From positions 1 to 16,225 of the forward strand of contig CAKUJT010000056.1 of the NCBI GenBank assembly GCA_934661765.1: a DNA stretch of 16,225 nucleotides. The letters run 5' to 3'. The notes beneath the pieces were generated by a model that was not told the DNA's origin, searched no databases, and saw only the letters and a list, made by a program, of their open reading frames with translations. The translations under genes and the position numbers were made by a program. This document shows positions 6,888 to 11,976 of the stretch, in pieces. The first letter of the stretch is position 1; each line of letters starts with the position of its first letter. This stretch comes from an uncultured Senegalimassilia sp. Its GTDB lineage: Bacteria > Actinomycetota > Coriobacteriia > Coriobacteriales > Eggerthellaceae.

Positions 6888-7468
6888 ACATGCACCTCCA
6901 CCCATCTCCTGTCCGGTGTCAGCGTGTAATATTGGAAGTCTTTCGTCCGCACATCATCCACTTTCCGGATGCTTGCCGCGATAATCTCTCCGTCAGCATT
7001 TTCAAGGATCAGTCCGATTACGGTTCCACGATTTCCAGCCACAACCGGGTTTTTGCCTCTCGCAATTGCAATCTTATCCGTTCCGATCGCCTCCGCATCA
7101 TCTTCCTGTATACACACACCTCTAGTGATCACGCGCCAATCTCTTTTCGGATGCTCGATAATGTATCTCATTGCTACTAATGCGATTTCTGTCAGATTCA
7201 GCTCTTTTTCCAGTGTCAGCTCCGTGGATACGACCATTGAGCAGCCCTCTTCTTCGTCTATGCTCCCACCTGCCTCGCACCGGAAGAAACGGTTCTTTCC
7301 GTCAAGTGTGTACCAGTTCAGACAATCCATGATATATTCTGCCGCATGGAATCCTGTGGATCTTGTCTTACTTTTCTCTTCCGTGTAGGTCTTTCCCGGT
7401 TCATACTGGAATGTTCCATTTCCGTGGGTTGCCTGCAGCTTCTCGTTGAATCCCTTGTATACGATCAT
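6884..7468 (-). CDS. DUF7666-like phage protein
   Basis: 194 aa. It begins MIVYKGFNEKLQATHGNGTF and has YEPGKTYTEE (22-31) and a GFHAAEYIMDCLNWY block near 39-53, which match the pattern of the phage DUF7666 family (YKGF, FQYE.GK.Y, GFHACE). The second half is beta-rich (AIARGKNPVVAGNRGTVIGL). The function of the family is not known. It is joined to the PcfK-like gene upstream and to pcfJ downstream by ATGA overlaps at both ends, so the three proteins are probably made together in fixed ratio. Confidence 0.75.
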   Translation of the reverse strand: MIVYKGFNEKLQATHGNGTFQYEPGKTYTEEKSKTRSTGFHAAEYIMDCLNWYTLDGKNRFFRCEAGGSIDEEEGCSMVVSTELTLEKELNLTEIALVAMRYIIEHPKRDWRVITRGVCIQEDDAEAIGTDKIAIARGKNPVVAGNRGTVIGLILENADGEIIAASIRKVDDVRTKDFQYYTLTPDRRWVEVHV

Positions 7469-7953
7469 TTTTTCTCACCCAGATAGTACTCTCTCACGAT
7501 CTCTTTGATCTGTGCCTTTCCCGGAATGCTGATATACAGTGGTGGTCTCAAGTCTGCTGCCTTGGTGATTCTGTCATCTAGCTGTGTCTTTTCCCCGAAC
7601 GCTTTCTTCAAGATCATTGCCATGCAATCTTTCAACGACTTTCCTTTTCTTCTGACTGCAAGAGCCATCTCTTCATCCTCTAAACATAACTGCTCGATAA
7701 AATTCGTCCAGTCTCTCAATGCTCCTGTTAGACTCAGATCTTTCGCTTCCAGTTCCAGTTTTCCCATAGCTGCAAGACTCGGTGTTGTTAGCTCCTCGAT
7801 TGCACCGGTGCAAAAGTCCTCTGCGTCTTCCGGATCCAGTCCATTCTCCTCTGCGATTGTCTTGATTGCTTCTAAGTCTCCCTCTTCCAACTGTGCTTTG
7901 GCCGTACGGTTGATCTCCTCGTAAGAATCAAATTCTCCAAACTTCTCAAACAT
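7465..7953 (-). CDS. PcfK-like / AcrIIA9-family protein
   Basis: 162 aa, acidic. The N-terminal part (MFEKFGEFDSYEEINRTAKA, then ENGLDPEDAEDF) and the C-terminal part (RRKGKSLKDCMAMIL, DDRI, SIPGKAQIKEIVREYYLGE) match the pattern I recall for the PcfK-like family. In public databases that family is also linked to the Cas9 inhibitor AcrIIA9. PcfK and PcfJ genes are neighbours in the pCF10 plasmid and in many elements, and here only the DUF7666-like gene separates them. GAGG lies 7 nt before the ATG and the upstream stop is 2 bp away. Whether this member inhibits Cas9 cannot be read from the sequence. A palindromic repeat copy falls inside it at the CTGAI codons. Confidence 0.7.
   Translation of the reverse strand: MFEKFGEFDSYEEINRTAKAQLEEGDLEAIKTIAEENGLDPEDAEDFCTGAIEELTTPSLAAMGKLELEAKDLSLTGALRDWTNFIEQLCLEDEEMALAVRRKGKSLKDCMAMILKKAFGEKTQLDDRITKAADLRPPLYISIPGKAQIKEIVREYYLGEKK
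7800..7813. repeat. 14-bp palindrome TTGCACCGGTGCAA, copy 3
   Basis: A perfectly palindromic version of the repeat found in the 439-aa gene. It lies in the PcfK-like gene in a third amino-acid context (CTGAI). Confidence 0.6.
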
Positions 7954-7955
7954 CT

Positions 7956-8396
7956 TTATACCTCTTCTCCTTGTAAGTACGCTTCAAGCGTCCTTTTATA
8001 CTCACTGTTGTTTTCGTATACGATCTCTATCTCGTGTTCTTTACTCTCTTCCAGGAACAACTGCCACAGTTCCTTGTTCTGTATGTCTTTTCCATCCGAC
8101 TTTCTCCACTCTGCCCGTCTCCACTTTTCCGGATTGTCTGCCTGAACCATGTCGCGGATAAATGTATTCCCTGTGTAGAATATGATATGGCATGACTCTG
8201 TGAACCTCTGCATTGCCCGAACCATGGCTAATAGTACGCTACGGTTATAGGTTGTTTCCTGTTCACTTCCTTGCAGGAATCGGTCTTCCGTCTTCCCGTT
8301 TTTCCTTGTAAACGCTAAAGCTGCCGCATATTTTCCATACTTCGGTTTTGACGGACCTGTGATTGTTGTCTCTATGTAGACTTTCGCTGTCTTCAT
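7956..8396 (-). CDS. RNase HI-like protein lacking catalytic residues
   Basis: 146 aa. The layout follows RNase HI: a first strand (AKVYIETTITG), KYGKYAAALAFTRKNGKTED, TTYNRSVLLAMVRAM in place of TTNNRMEL, a strand HIIFYTGNTFI in place of the TDS strand, WRRAEWRKSDGKDIQNKELWQ matching the W..W..g...N.dLW segment, then HEIEIVYENNSEY. Three of the four metal ligands appear changed: Glu in the first-strand position normally held by Asp, Val in the helix position normally held by Glu, and Gly in place of the Asp of TDS. It may therefore bind RNA-DNA or DNA structures without cutting. It follows the Rep gene after 4 bp, with AGGAGG about 10 nt before the ATG. Confidence 0.7.
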   Translation of the reverse strand: MKTAKVYIETTITGPSKPKYGKYAAALAFTRKNGKTEDRFLQGSEQETTYNRSVLLAMVRAMQRFTESCHIIFYTGNTFIRDMVQADNPEKWRRAEWRKSDGKDIQNKELWQLFLEESKEHEIEIVYENNSEYKRTLEAYLQGEEV

Positions 8397-8400
8397 GTCT

Positions 8401-9162
8401 TCAAATCCTCCTGTTCAACCGGATCAATGTGTATCTCCGGTACTTGAACCCAGTGGCCGGATTGATTCCTTCATAGCTCTTGGCAATGTAATAGCCGTTC
8501 TTTTGTTTGATCTCTTTTGGCCATCTTACCAGTTTTTTCTTCTTTGGTGGTTTCAGTGGCATATTCCTTGATGTGCTGTAACTGGATTCGCTGAGTCTTG
8601 GCTTGTCCCTCTTTCCGTCTTCCCTCTTTTCTCCCACTTTCTCGTTTTTGGTGATGTAGGATGCAAGCTGTGAAAAATCCTCTTCGTAGTATTTGCTTTT
8701 CTCTAACTTCTCTGCATAGATTCCACCATGTGGCCAACATTCCTCCACCCAGCGGATCGTATCCCGGCATCCGGTGATGACCATGTGAATGTGCCATGCT
8801 CCCTTGGTTCCTTTCTCAATGTTCCGGATCCAGCGCAATTCGATCTGCTCTTTCTTGTATCTTGTTCTTAACTTGTTTTTCAGATTTGTAAAATCTTTCT
8901 TTGCTTTCGTCATGTCCGGAGGTCTTTCTTCAACCCTGTATGTCAGTGTCAGAAAGTAGTCTCCCTTGCCAAAGTACTCCAACAATCTGTGTCTGGCTGT
9001 CTCTGCCTTATTCATGGCGTTCACTACTGCCATCTGCTCCGGTGTCGGCTTTCTCTTCTTTTCTCTTGGCAGCCCTCTTGCTCCATACCTGCCGTCATGG
9101 TATTCCTTCACCTCCAGGATGTCTCCCTTCCGGAAGGTGTGTGTTACTCTCTTCGTTGCCAT
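8401..9162 (-). CDS. HUH-type Rep protein, rolling-circle replication initiator-like
   Basis: 253 aa. The three motifs of HUH nucleases are in order: motif 1 FLTLTY (70-75), the HUH motif WHIHMVI with H124 and H126, and the tyrosine motif Y169-x-x-K172 (SYITK). Such proteins nick one strand at an origin and stay bound through the tyrosine, starting rolling-circle or theta-to-rolling-circle replication. The C-terminal third is basic (PLKPPKKKKLVRWP) and probably binds DNA. GAGG lies 6 nt before the ATG. The upstream gap contains hairpins and direct repeats, as expected for a double-strand origin. No helicase loader, polymerase or SSB gene is visible, so host enzymes would do the rest. Confidence 0.85.
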   Translation of the reverse strand: MATKRVTHTFRKGDILEVKEYHDGRYGARGLPREKKRKPTPEQMAVVNAMNKAETARHRLLEYFGKGDYFLTLTYRVEERPPDMTKAKKDFTNLKNKLRTRYKKEQIELRWIRNIEKGTKGAWHIHMVITGCRDTIRWVEECWPHGGIYAEKLEKSKYYEEDFSQLASYITKNEKVGEKREDGKRDKPRLSESSYSTSRNMPLKPPKKKKLVRWPKEIKQKNGYYIAKSYEGINPATGFKYRRYTLIRLNRRI

Positions 9163-9174
9163 CGTATACCTCTA

Positions 9175-9272
9175 TCTTTAATATCTTAATCGAGTATTAA
9201 AATGGGGCAGAACCCCCGTTTTTCTTGACTTTCTGCCCCACAGATGTTAAGATAATAATGTCTTTAATATCT
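9175..9272. other. Candidate replication origin: iteron-like repeats and hairpins
   Basis: The gap between the membrane protein and rep holds an exact 12-bp direct repeat TCTTTAATATCT at 9175-9186 and 9261-9272. Between the copies lies a hairpin with a 10-bp perfect stem, TGGGGCAGAA (9203-9212) with TTCTGCCCCA (9231-9240). The right repeat also pairs imperfectly with AGATGTTAAGA at 9243-9253. Two more hairpins follow at 9273-9290 and 9295-9321. This is the arrangement expected of a Rep-binding origin. On the minus strand the main stem is followed by TTTTA, so it could instead be an attenuator ahead of rep. Confidence 0.5.
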
Positions 9273-9294
9273 GCGAGACAAAAGTCTTGCATTC

Positions 9295-9321
9295 AACACT
9301 TCCGTTACCTCCGGAAGTGTT
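9295..9321 (+). terminator. Hairpin with T tail on the plus strand
   Basis: AACACTTCCG (9295-9304) pairs with CCGGAAGTGTT (9311-9321) and is followed by a seven-T run on the plus strand. It overlaps the stop of the 68-aa gene. It would stop rightward transcripts entering the early operon from the rep side. Confidence 0.55.
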
Positions 9322-9526
9322 ATTTTTTTATCTGTTTTTCCAGTGTCCTTGCGATCGAATTCAGCGCGTAGAAGCTTGCTGATACAGCCAGTCCGATCAG
9401 GACGCGCTCCAGCGTTGACTCCGGTGCTTTGACCGATATGGAATATGTGATTGCTGCTCCGGAAGCATAGAAGAGTCCAACAAGCATTCCAATGCCCGTA
9501 ATAAACCTTGTCCTCCAAAGGCTCAT
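9320..9526 (-). CDS. Small two-helix membrane protein (68 aa)
   Basis: Starts MSLWRTRFITGIGMLVGLFY, with hydrophobic segments at about residues 8-28 and 42-57, then a basic tail (RTLEKQIKK). The frame is open for 45 codons further upstream, but that region is the coding frame of the 50-aa gene. The ATG shares ATGA with that gene's stop, so I place the start there and expect translational coupling. A two-helix membrane protein in an early operon could be an inhibitor, an anchor or an exclusion factor; nothing in the sequence decides. Confidence 0.65.
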   Translation of the reverse strand: MSLWRTRFITGIGMLVGLFYASGAAITYSISVKAPESTLERVLIGLAVSASFYALNSIARTLEKQIKK

Positions 9527-9675
9527 TCTAATATGATGTATTCTCCTTTGTTCTTCTTCCTGGCGTACTCGTTCGCCTCTTCCCATGTCCCAGAGCAACA
9601 GCCCAGTTCCTGTGTTTTCGTCCATCTGATGATCCATATGTGATCCTTCTCCCTTCTTCCTCGTTTTTGGCTCAT
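9523..9675 (-). CDS. Small phage protein with RWTK..ELGCCSGTWEEAN motif (50 aa)
   Basis: A 50-aa frame starting MSQKRGRREKDHIWIIRWTK and containing ELGCCSGTWEEANEYARKKN, then GEYIILE. I recall similar short proteins in Lachnospiraceae phages. GAGG lies 7 nt before the ATG. The start overlaps the stop of the 93-aa gene by ATGA, and its own stop overlaps the next start the same way. It is easily missed because a longer frame runs across it. Function unknown; the paired cysteines could bind metal. Confidence 0.65.
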   Translation of the reverse strand: MSQKRGRREKDHIWIIRWTKTQELGCCSGTWEEANEYARKKNKGEYIILE

Positions 9676-9953
9676 TTCTCATCCTCTGCCATCAGTCGAT
9701 CCATCCCATCCAAAAGAAAATCGTCATACATCATCCGTTCTTCCTCTGATCTCAGATCTGGATAGACCGCCATCCGGATCAAATCCGCTGCCTGCTCTCC
9801 CGTAAACTGCCAGTCCTTTTCCTTCTCAATCTGCTGGATCAGGCAGGAACGGAAAAACTTGATCTTCACTTCCCCGTTCGGAATGTCCTGCAATTTTCCC
9901 GGGATCAGACTCAGTAACCTTCTTTTGTATAAAGCAAATTCTCTCTGTTGCAC
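9672..9953 (-). CDS. Hypothetical phage protein (93 aa)
   Basis: A GTG start preceded by AAGGAG at 9 nt. The product (MQQREFALYKRRLLSLIPGK and onward) is helical, with FRSCLIQQIEKEKDW and an acidic C-terminal half (DLRSEEERMMYDDFLLDGMD). It looks like a small adaptor or regulator, but I do not recognise the family. It is coupled to the 50-aa gene downstream by an ATGA overlap. Confidence 0.65.
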   Translation of the reverse strand: MQQREFALYKRRLLSLIPGKLQDIPNGEVKIKFFRSCLIQQIEKEKDWQFTGEQAADLIRMAVYPDLRSEEERMMYDDFLLDGMDRLMAEDEK

Positions 9954-10050
9954 TTCTTTTTTCTCCTTCCTTCTTGTATGATGCGCACGGATAACAGCGA
10001 CTGCGTTCCATACAACTGTTTCTGTGTTGACAGTAGCAACAATCCTCCAT
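9826..10050 (-). CDS. Possible small cysteine-rich protein (74 aa)
   Basis: Begins MEDCCYCQHRNSCMERSRCY, with six cysteines in the first 22 residues, which suggests a zinc-binding knuckle. AGAAGGA lies 5 nt before the ATG. The last 43 residues run in another frame over the 93-aa gene (128-bp overlap) and look less protein-like, so either the gene has lost its proper stop or only the first half is functional. Confidence 0.4.
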   Translation of the reverse strand: MEDCCYCQHRNSCMERSRCYPCASYKKEGEKRSATERICFIQKKVTESDPGKIAGHSERGSEDQVFPFLPDPAD

Positions 10051-10071
10051 GCTTGTCCTTCTTTCCACCGC

Positions 10072-10230
10072 CTAAGCGGTTTTATCCTTTCTTGATCTCA
10101 GATGCTCGTTTATGATAGTCGATACATCATTGATTACCTTTTCATGCTCCTTTTCACTTTTTCCCATATAAGCAGCATCATCAAATTTATATGTGCATCC
10201 GCTTTCTGTCTTTTTAATCTCTACGATCAC
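10072..10230 (-). CDS. Small hypothetical phage protein (52 aa)
   Basis: A GTG start with AGGAGG 8 nt upstream. An ATG two codons earlier is in frame but only two bases from that site. The product runs VIVEIKKTESGCTYKFDDAA, then YMGKSEKEHEKVINDVSTII, a short strand followed by an amphipathic helix, with normal codon use. It ends just before the cysteine-rich frame. Function unknown. Confidence 0.6.
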   Translation of the reverse strand: MIVEIKKTESGCTYKFDDAAYMGKSEKEHEKVINDVSTIINEHLRSRKDKTA

Positions 10231-10259
10231 CCGCATCACCTCCTAGAAAAGTTTATGTG

Positions 10260-10319
10260 TTACGGTTTGTACTTGTTGCTATTTTGTTTTTCTCTGTCGG
10301 ATATCTTTAGTTTAGGCAT
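10260..10319 (-). pseudogene. Possible 5' remnant of a small regulator gene
   Basis: A 19-codon frame reading MPKLKISDREKQNSNKYKP then stop. The opening P-K/R-L-K-I-S-x-x-E/Q pattern is one I associate with small XRE-like phage regulators of about 60-70 aa, but the rest is missing. It sits in the leader of the 52-aa gene and has only a weak purine-rich site. Confidence 0.25.
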
Positions 10320-10332
10320 TGTTTTCTTCTAT

Positions 10333-10575
10333 CTAATCATCCTCATAAGTTCTTGGAATAAAATCCTCTGTAAGTGCATAGAACTCGCTGATGTAGGTTC
10401 CTTCATCTGTAATATTCAGGTCAACAGCAACGTTGTGATCATTCATCAGCATGATGCTTGTTGCACCCTCTTTGTCGATATCTCCGCACCCGACTCCGAC
10501 AACCTTAAATCCTTTCAACGGACTTAATTCCTCTGGATATCCGCTGTATCTCTTGTGGTTAATGCTTCTCTTCAT
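10333..10575 (-). CDS. Hypothetical phage protein (80 aa)
   Basis: Starts at an ATG with AGAGG 8 nt upstream; a GTG three codons earlier overlaps that site. The product (MKRSINHKRYSGYPEELSPL, then KGFKVVGVGCGDIDKEGATS) appears as a compact alpha/beta protein with an acidic tail. Family not recognised. It is divergent from the DUF2513-like gene and its 5' end lies just outside the plus-strand promoter. It is probably transcribed as part of the leftward early operon. Confidence 0.6.
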   Translation of the reverse strand: MKRSINHKRYSGYPEELSPLKGFKVVGVGCGDIDKEGATSIMLMNDHNVAVDLNITDEGTYISEFYALTEDFIPRTYEDD

Positions 10576-10589
10576 TACGTTCACCTCTC

Positions 10590-10669
10590 TTGCTATTTTC
10601 TATTTCTTCTCCTATACTTTTCTTACAGGCTCCTGCCAGAGCTGAGTAAAAAAGAAAGGAGACTTTGAT
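10590..10669 (+). promoter_or_regulatory. Cargo promoter and hairpin leader, copy 1
   Basis: -35 TTGCTA (10590-10595), 17-bp spacer, -10 TATACT (10613-10618). Nine bases later comes GGCTC-CTGCCA-GAGCT (10628-10643), a 5-bp stem at the expected 5' end of the RNA. GAAAGGAG then leads into the ATG of the DUF2513-like gene. The CTCCT within the hairpin is complementary to the AGGAG of the ribosome site, so an alternative fold could mask it. Copy 3 (11897-11976) is nearly identical, and copy 2 (11241-11320) has the same layout with a different stem. Confidence 0.7.
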
Positions 10670-11050
10670 ATGAAACTTAATCCTGATTTAATCCGTGATA
10701 TTTTAATTGCTGTTTCAGAATCTCTTGTTCCAGATGAATATGGTGATATTCCTCCCATTTACCCAATTGAATTGACAGAAACAAAACTTTCTCAATATTC
10801 CAGGAATGAAACACTATACTGGATTCGCCAATTAATGGATTGCAATATTATAATTAAAGGGAAAAAGTACATTGATGAACCTTTGCCAAACATAAAAGAC
10901 TTATCCCTTGCCGGATATCAATTTATTGAGAATACTTCCAAGCCTGCCATTTGGGAAAAAATTCGTACTCAACTTATTGAAATGGCAATTTCTAATCTTC
11001 CCGGCGTCATCCGATATGCAATCGAAGCAGGAAGTGCTCTTATCTCCTAG
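10670..11050 (+). CDS. DUF2513-like protein
   Basis: 126 aa. It opens MKLNPDLIRDILIAVSESLV, has SQYSRNETLYWIRQLMDCNI in the middle, and IKDLSLAGYQFIENTSKPAI followed by W, the pattern of DUF2513 (MKLNPD.IRDILL, Y..HI..L, I.dLT..GH.Fl.nIR...W). The domain looks like a winged helix and is frequent on mobile elements of Firmicutes as a single orphan gene; its role is unknown. It is alone on the plus strand with its own promoter and terminator, antisense to the early operon, which marks it as accessory cargo. GAAAGGAG lies 9 nt before the ATG. Confidence 0.8.
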   Translation: MKLNPDLIRDILIAVSESLVPDEYGDIPPIYPIELTETKLSQYSRNETLYWIRQLMDCNIIIKGKKYIDEPLPNIKDLSLAGYQFIENTSKPAIWEKIRTQLIEMAISNLPGVIRYAIEAGSALIS

Positions 11051-11194
11051 CGTCCTGACATCCATTTTTAATGACAGTTCTGTAGGGCTGTCATTTTCTT
11101 TTATGGAAAATTCGCATTCCCGGACACCTCTAATAATTATCCCATCCAAAACAACATGTCCTTCTCTTAATTCAAACAAATGCAATTTCTTCAT
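10901..11194 (-). CDS. Hypothetical phage protein, 3' part overlapping the DUF2513-like gene (97 aa)
   Basis: Begins MKKLHLFELREGHVVLDGII, then RGVRECEFSIKENDSPTELS and LKMDV. The LDG..I.GV......S..ELSLKMDV pattern matches short phage proteins of about 60-80 aa that I recall. The last 50 residues are antisense to the 3' end of the DUF2513-like gene (150-bp overlap) and may be an extension gained when that gene was inserted. Start chosen at the second Met because GCGAGG lies 9 nt upstream; an ATG 21 bp earlier precedes that site. Confidence 0.5.
   Translation of the reverse strand: MKKLHLFELREGHVVLDGIIIRGVRECEFSIKENDSPTELSLKMDVRTLGDKSTSCFDCISDDAGKIRNCHFNKLSTNFFPNGRLGSILNKLISGKG
11070..11102 (+). 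terminator. Terminator of the DUF2513-like gene
   Basis: AATGACAG (11070-11077) pairs perfectly with CTGTCATT (11088-11095) and is followed by TTCTTTT. It lies 20 bp after the stop and inside the coding region of the opposite-strand 97-aa gene. Confidence 0.7.
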
Positions 11195-11203
11195 CTCTTC
11201 TCG

Positions 11204-11223
11204 CCTCGCTTTCATTGTTGATT
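11204..11223. repeat. 20-bp direct repeat, copy 1
   Basis: CCTCGCTTTCATTGTTGATT, exactly repeated at 12504-12523. On the minus strand both copies lie just upstream of a start codon and supply its GCGAGG ribosome site (97-aa gene here). Confidence 0.75.
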
Positions 11224-11240
11224 GTCTTTAAAATTATTCA

Positions 11241-11320
11241 TTGCTTTTTATCTTGCATCGCTCTATACTCCTTTTACGGGGTGTTCCAATACCCTAGTCT
11301 TATAAGAAAGGAGATTTCAT
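11241..11320 (+). promoter_or_regulatory. Cargo promoter and hairpin leader, copy 2
   Basis: -35 TTGCTT (11241-11246), 17-bp spacer, -10 TATACT (11264-11269), then a GGGT (11279-11282) / ACCC (11291-11294) stem at the same place as the GGCTC/GAGCC stem of the other copies, and GAAAGGAG before the ATG. Promoter and ribosome site are conserved while the stem sequence differs on both sides. Confidence 0.65.
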
Positions 11321-11620
11321 ATGACACAAATACGTTTGTGTATTGGCAACTACTCTGGTGATGTTCAGACGCATCTTGATTACATATCTGATTCCAATGT
11401 TTATGATGTATTCACTGACTCTTTTATGTCTGAGTTCACCAAAGCTTCTAATTTCACCGAATTTTGTGAAATGATTGGCTGTGATATTGCTTCACAATCT
11501 GATCTCGACAAATTGCAAGACGATGCCTGCTTTGATAAGGCTATTCAAAGTAATTCCCAATTTGCATCATGGCAAGATATGGTCGAGACTGCATATCAAC
11601 GACTTCTTGATAAAAAGTAA
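11321..11620 (+). CDS. Acidic hypothetical cargo protein (99 aa)
   Basis: Starts MTQIRLCIGNYSGDVQTHLD and is strongly acidic, with TEFCEMIGCDIASQSDLDKL, then FASWQDMVETAYQ near the end. It is soluble, with no membrane segment or catalytic motif that I recognise. GAAAGGAG lies about 8 nt before the ATG. It has its own promoter and stands alone on the plus strand between two leftward phage genes. Acidic single-domain proteins in such positions include antitoxins, DNA mimics and anti-restriction proteins; this is a list of possibilities, not an assignment. Confidence 0.7.
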   Translation: MTQIRLCIGNYSGDVQTHLDYISDSNVYDVFTDSFMSEFTKASNFTEFCEMIGCDIASQSDLDKLQDDACFDKAIQSNSQFASWQDMVETAYQRLLDKK

Positions 11621-11626
11621 TATCGT

Positions 11627-11652
11627 GCAGGGCATTATTTTTCGTGCCCTGC
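11627..11652. terminator. Hairpin between convergent genes
   Basis: GCAGGGCA (11627-11634) pairs perfectly with TGCCCTGC (11645-11652) around a T-rich 10-nt loop. It lies between the stop of the 99-aa plus gene and covers the stop of the 79-aa minus gene. Neither side has a strong T tail, so it may slow or mark 3' ends rather than terminate fully. Confidence 0.5.
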
Positions 11653-11874
11653 TGCCGTGAGGCGCACATCACATTCCGCATATCCTTTCTTGATTTTGTT
11701 CACAGATAAGTGTGCTCTCGGCGCATCTGCTTTCTTCTCCGAATCTCCCTTTTCCATTGCATCTCTTGCCTTGAGTACTTCCACACTGCCTTTTACAACC
11801 AGGAGACTCTCCTTATCCAGATGCTTCAGGTTCTCTACCGTTTCTTCGATTAGTCTTTTCTGTTCTTCACTCAT
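11635..11874 (-). CDS. Small helical phage protein (79 aa)
   Basis: The product (MSEEQKRLIEETVENLKHLD, then KESLLVVKGSVEVLKARDAM) matches a small helical family often found beside the repressor in Lachnospiraceae prophages (from memory: M..EQK......E.lK.L.KESLL....g..vl.AR..M). The tail is basic. I choose this start because it shares ATGA with the stop of a 12-codon leader frame that has the ideal ribosome site. An alternative start at 11913 extends the protein by 13 residues but sits only two bases from AGGAG. Function unknown. Confidence 0.65.
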   Translation of the reverse strand: MSEEQKRLIEETVENLKHLDKESLLVVKGSVEVLKARDAMEKGDSEKKADAPRAHLSVNKIKKGYAECDVRLTAAGHEK

Positions 11875-11909
11875 TGCTTTCTTTCCCTTCTTTCTCTTGT
11901 AATAGCCAT
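11871..11909 (-). CDS. Possible 12-aa leader peptide
   Basis: MAITRERRERKQ then stop. AGGAG lies 6 nt before its ATG, the best-spaced site in this leader. Its TGA overlaps the ATG of the 79-aa gene, so translating it would deliver ribosomes to that gene. It also lies under the plus-strand promoter of cargo copy 3. Confidence 0.4.
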   Translation of the reverse strand: MAITRERRERKQ

Positions 11910-11976
11910 TCATTTCTCCTATACTTTAGATACAGGCTCCTGCCAGAGCCGAGTATTTACGAAAGGAGTTGTATCA
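11897..11976 (+). promoter_or_regulatory. Cargo promoter and hairpin leader, copy 3
   Basis: -35 TTGTAA (11897-11902), 17-bp spacer, -10 TATACT (11920-11925), then after nine bases GGCTC-CTGCCA-GAGCC (11935-11950) and GAAAGGAG before the ATG. Compared with copy 1, the block from CTCCTATACTTT to GCCGAGT has only a few changes, and one (T to C) turns a G-T pair of the stem into G-C. ATACT and AGTAT could add an outer stem if transcription began early enough. The promoter overlaps the start of the leftward 79-aa gene. Confidence 0.7.

Noticed and set aside
8471..8797. 108-aa minus frame starting MAHSHGHHRM
   Set aside because: Shadow of the Rep gene in another frame; the HUH motifs are in the longer frame.
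9264..9518. 84-aa minus frame starting MEDKVYYGHW
   Set aside because: It runs antiphase to the 68-aa membrane protein and across the hairpin gap; no ribosome site and the product looks like shadow sequence.
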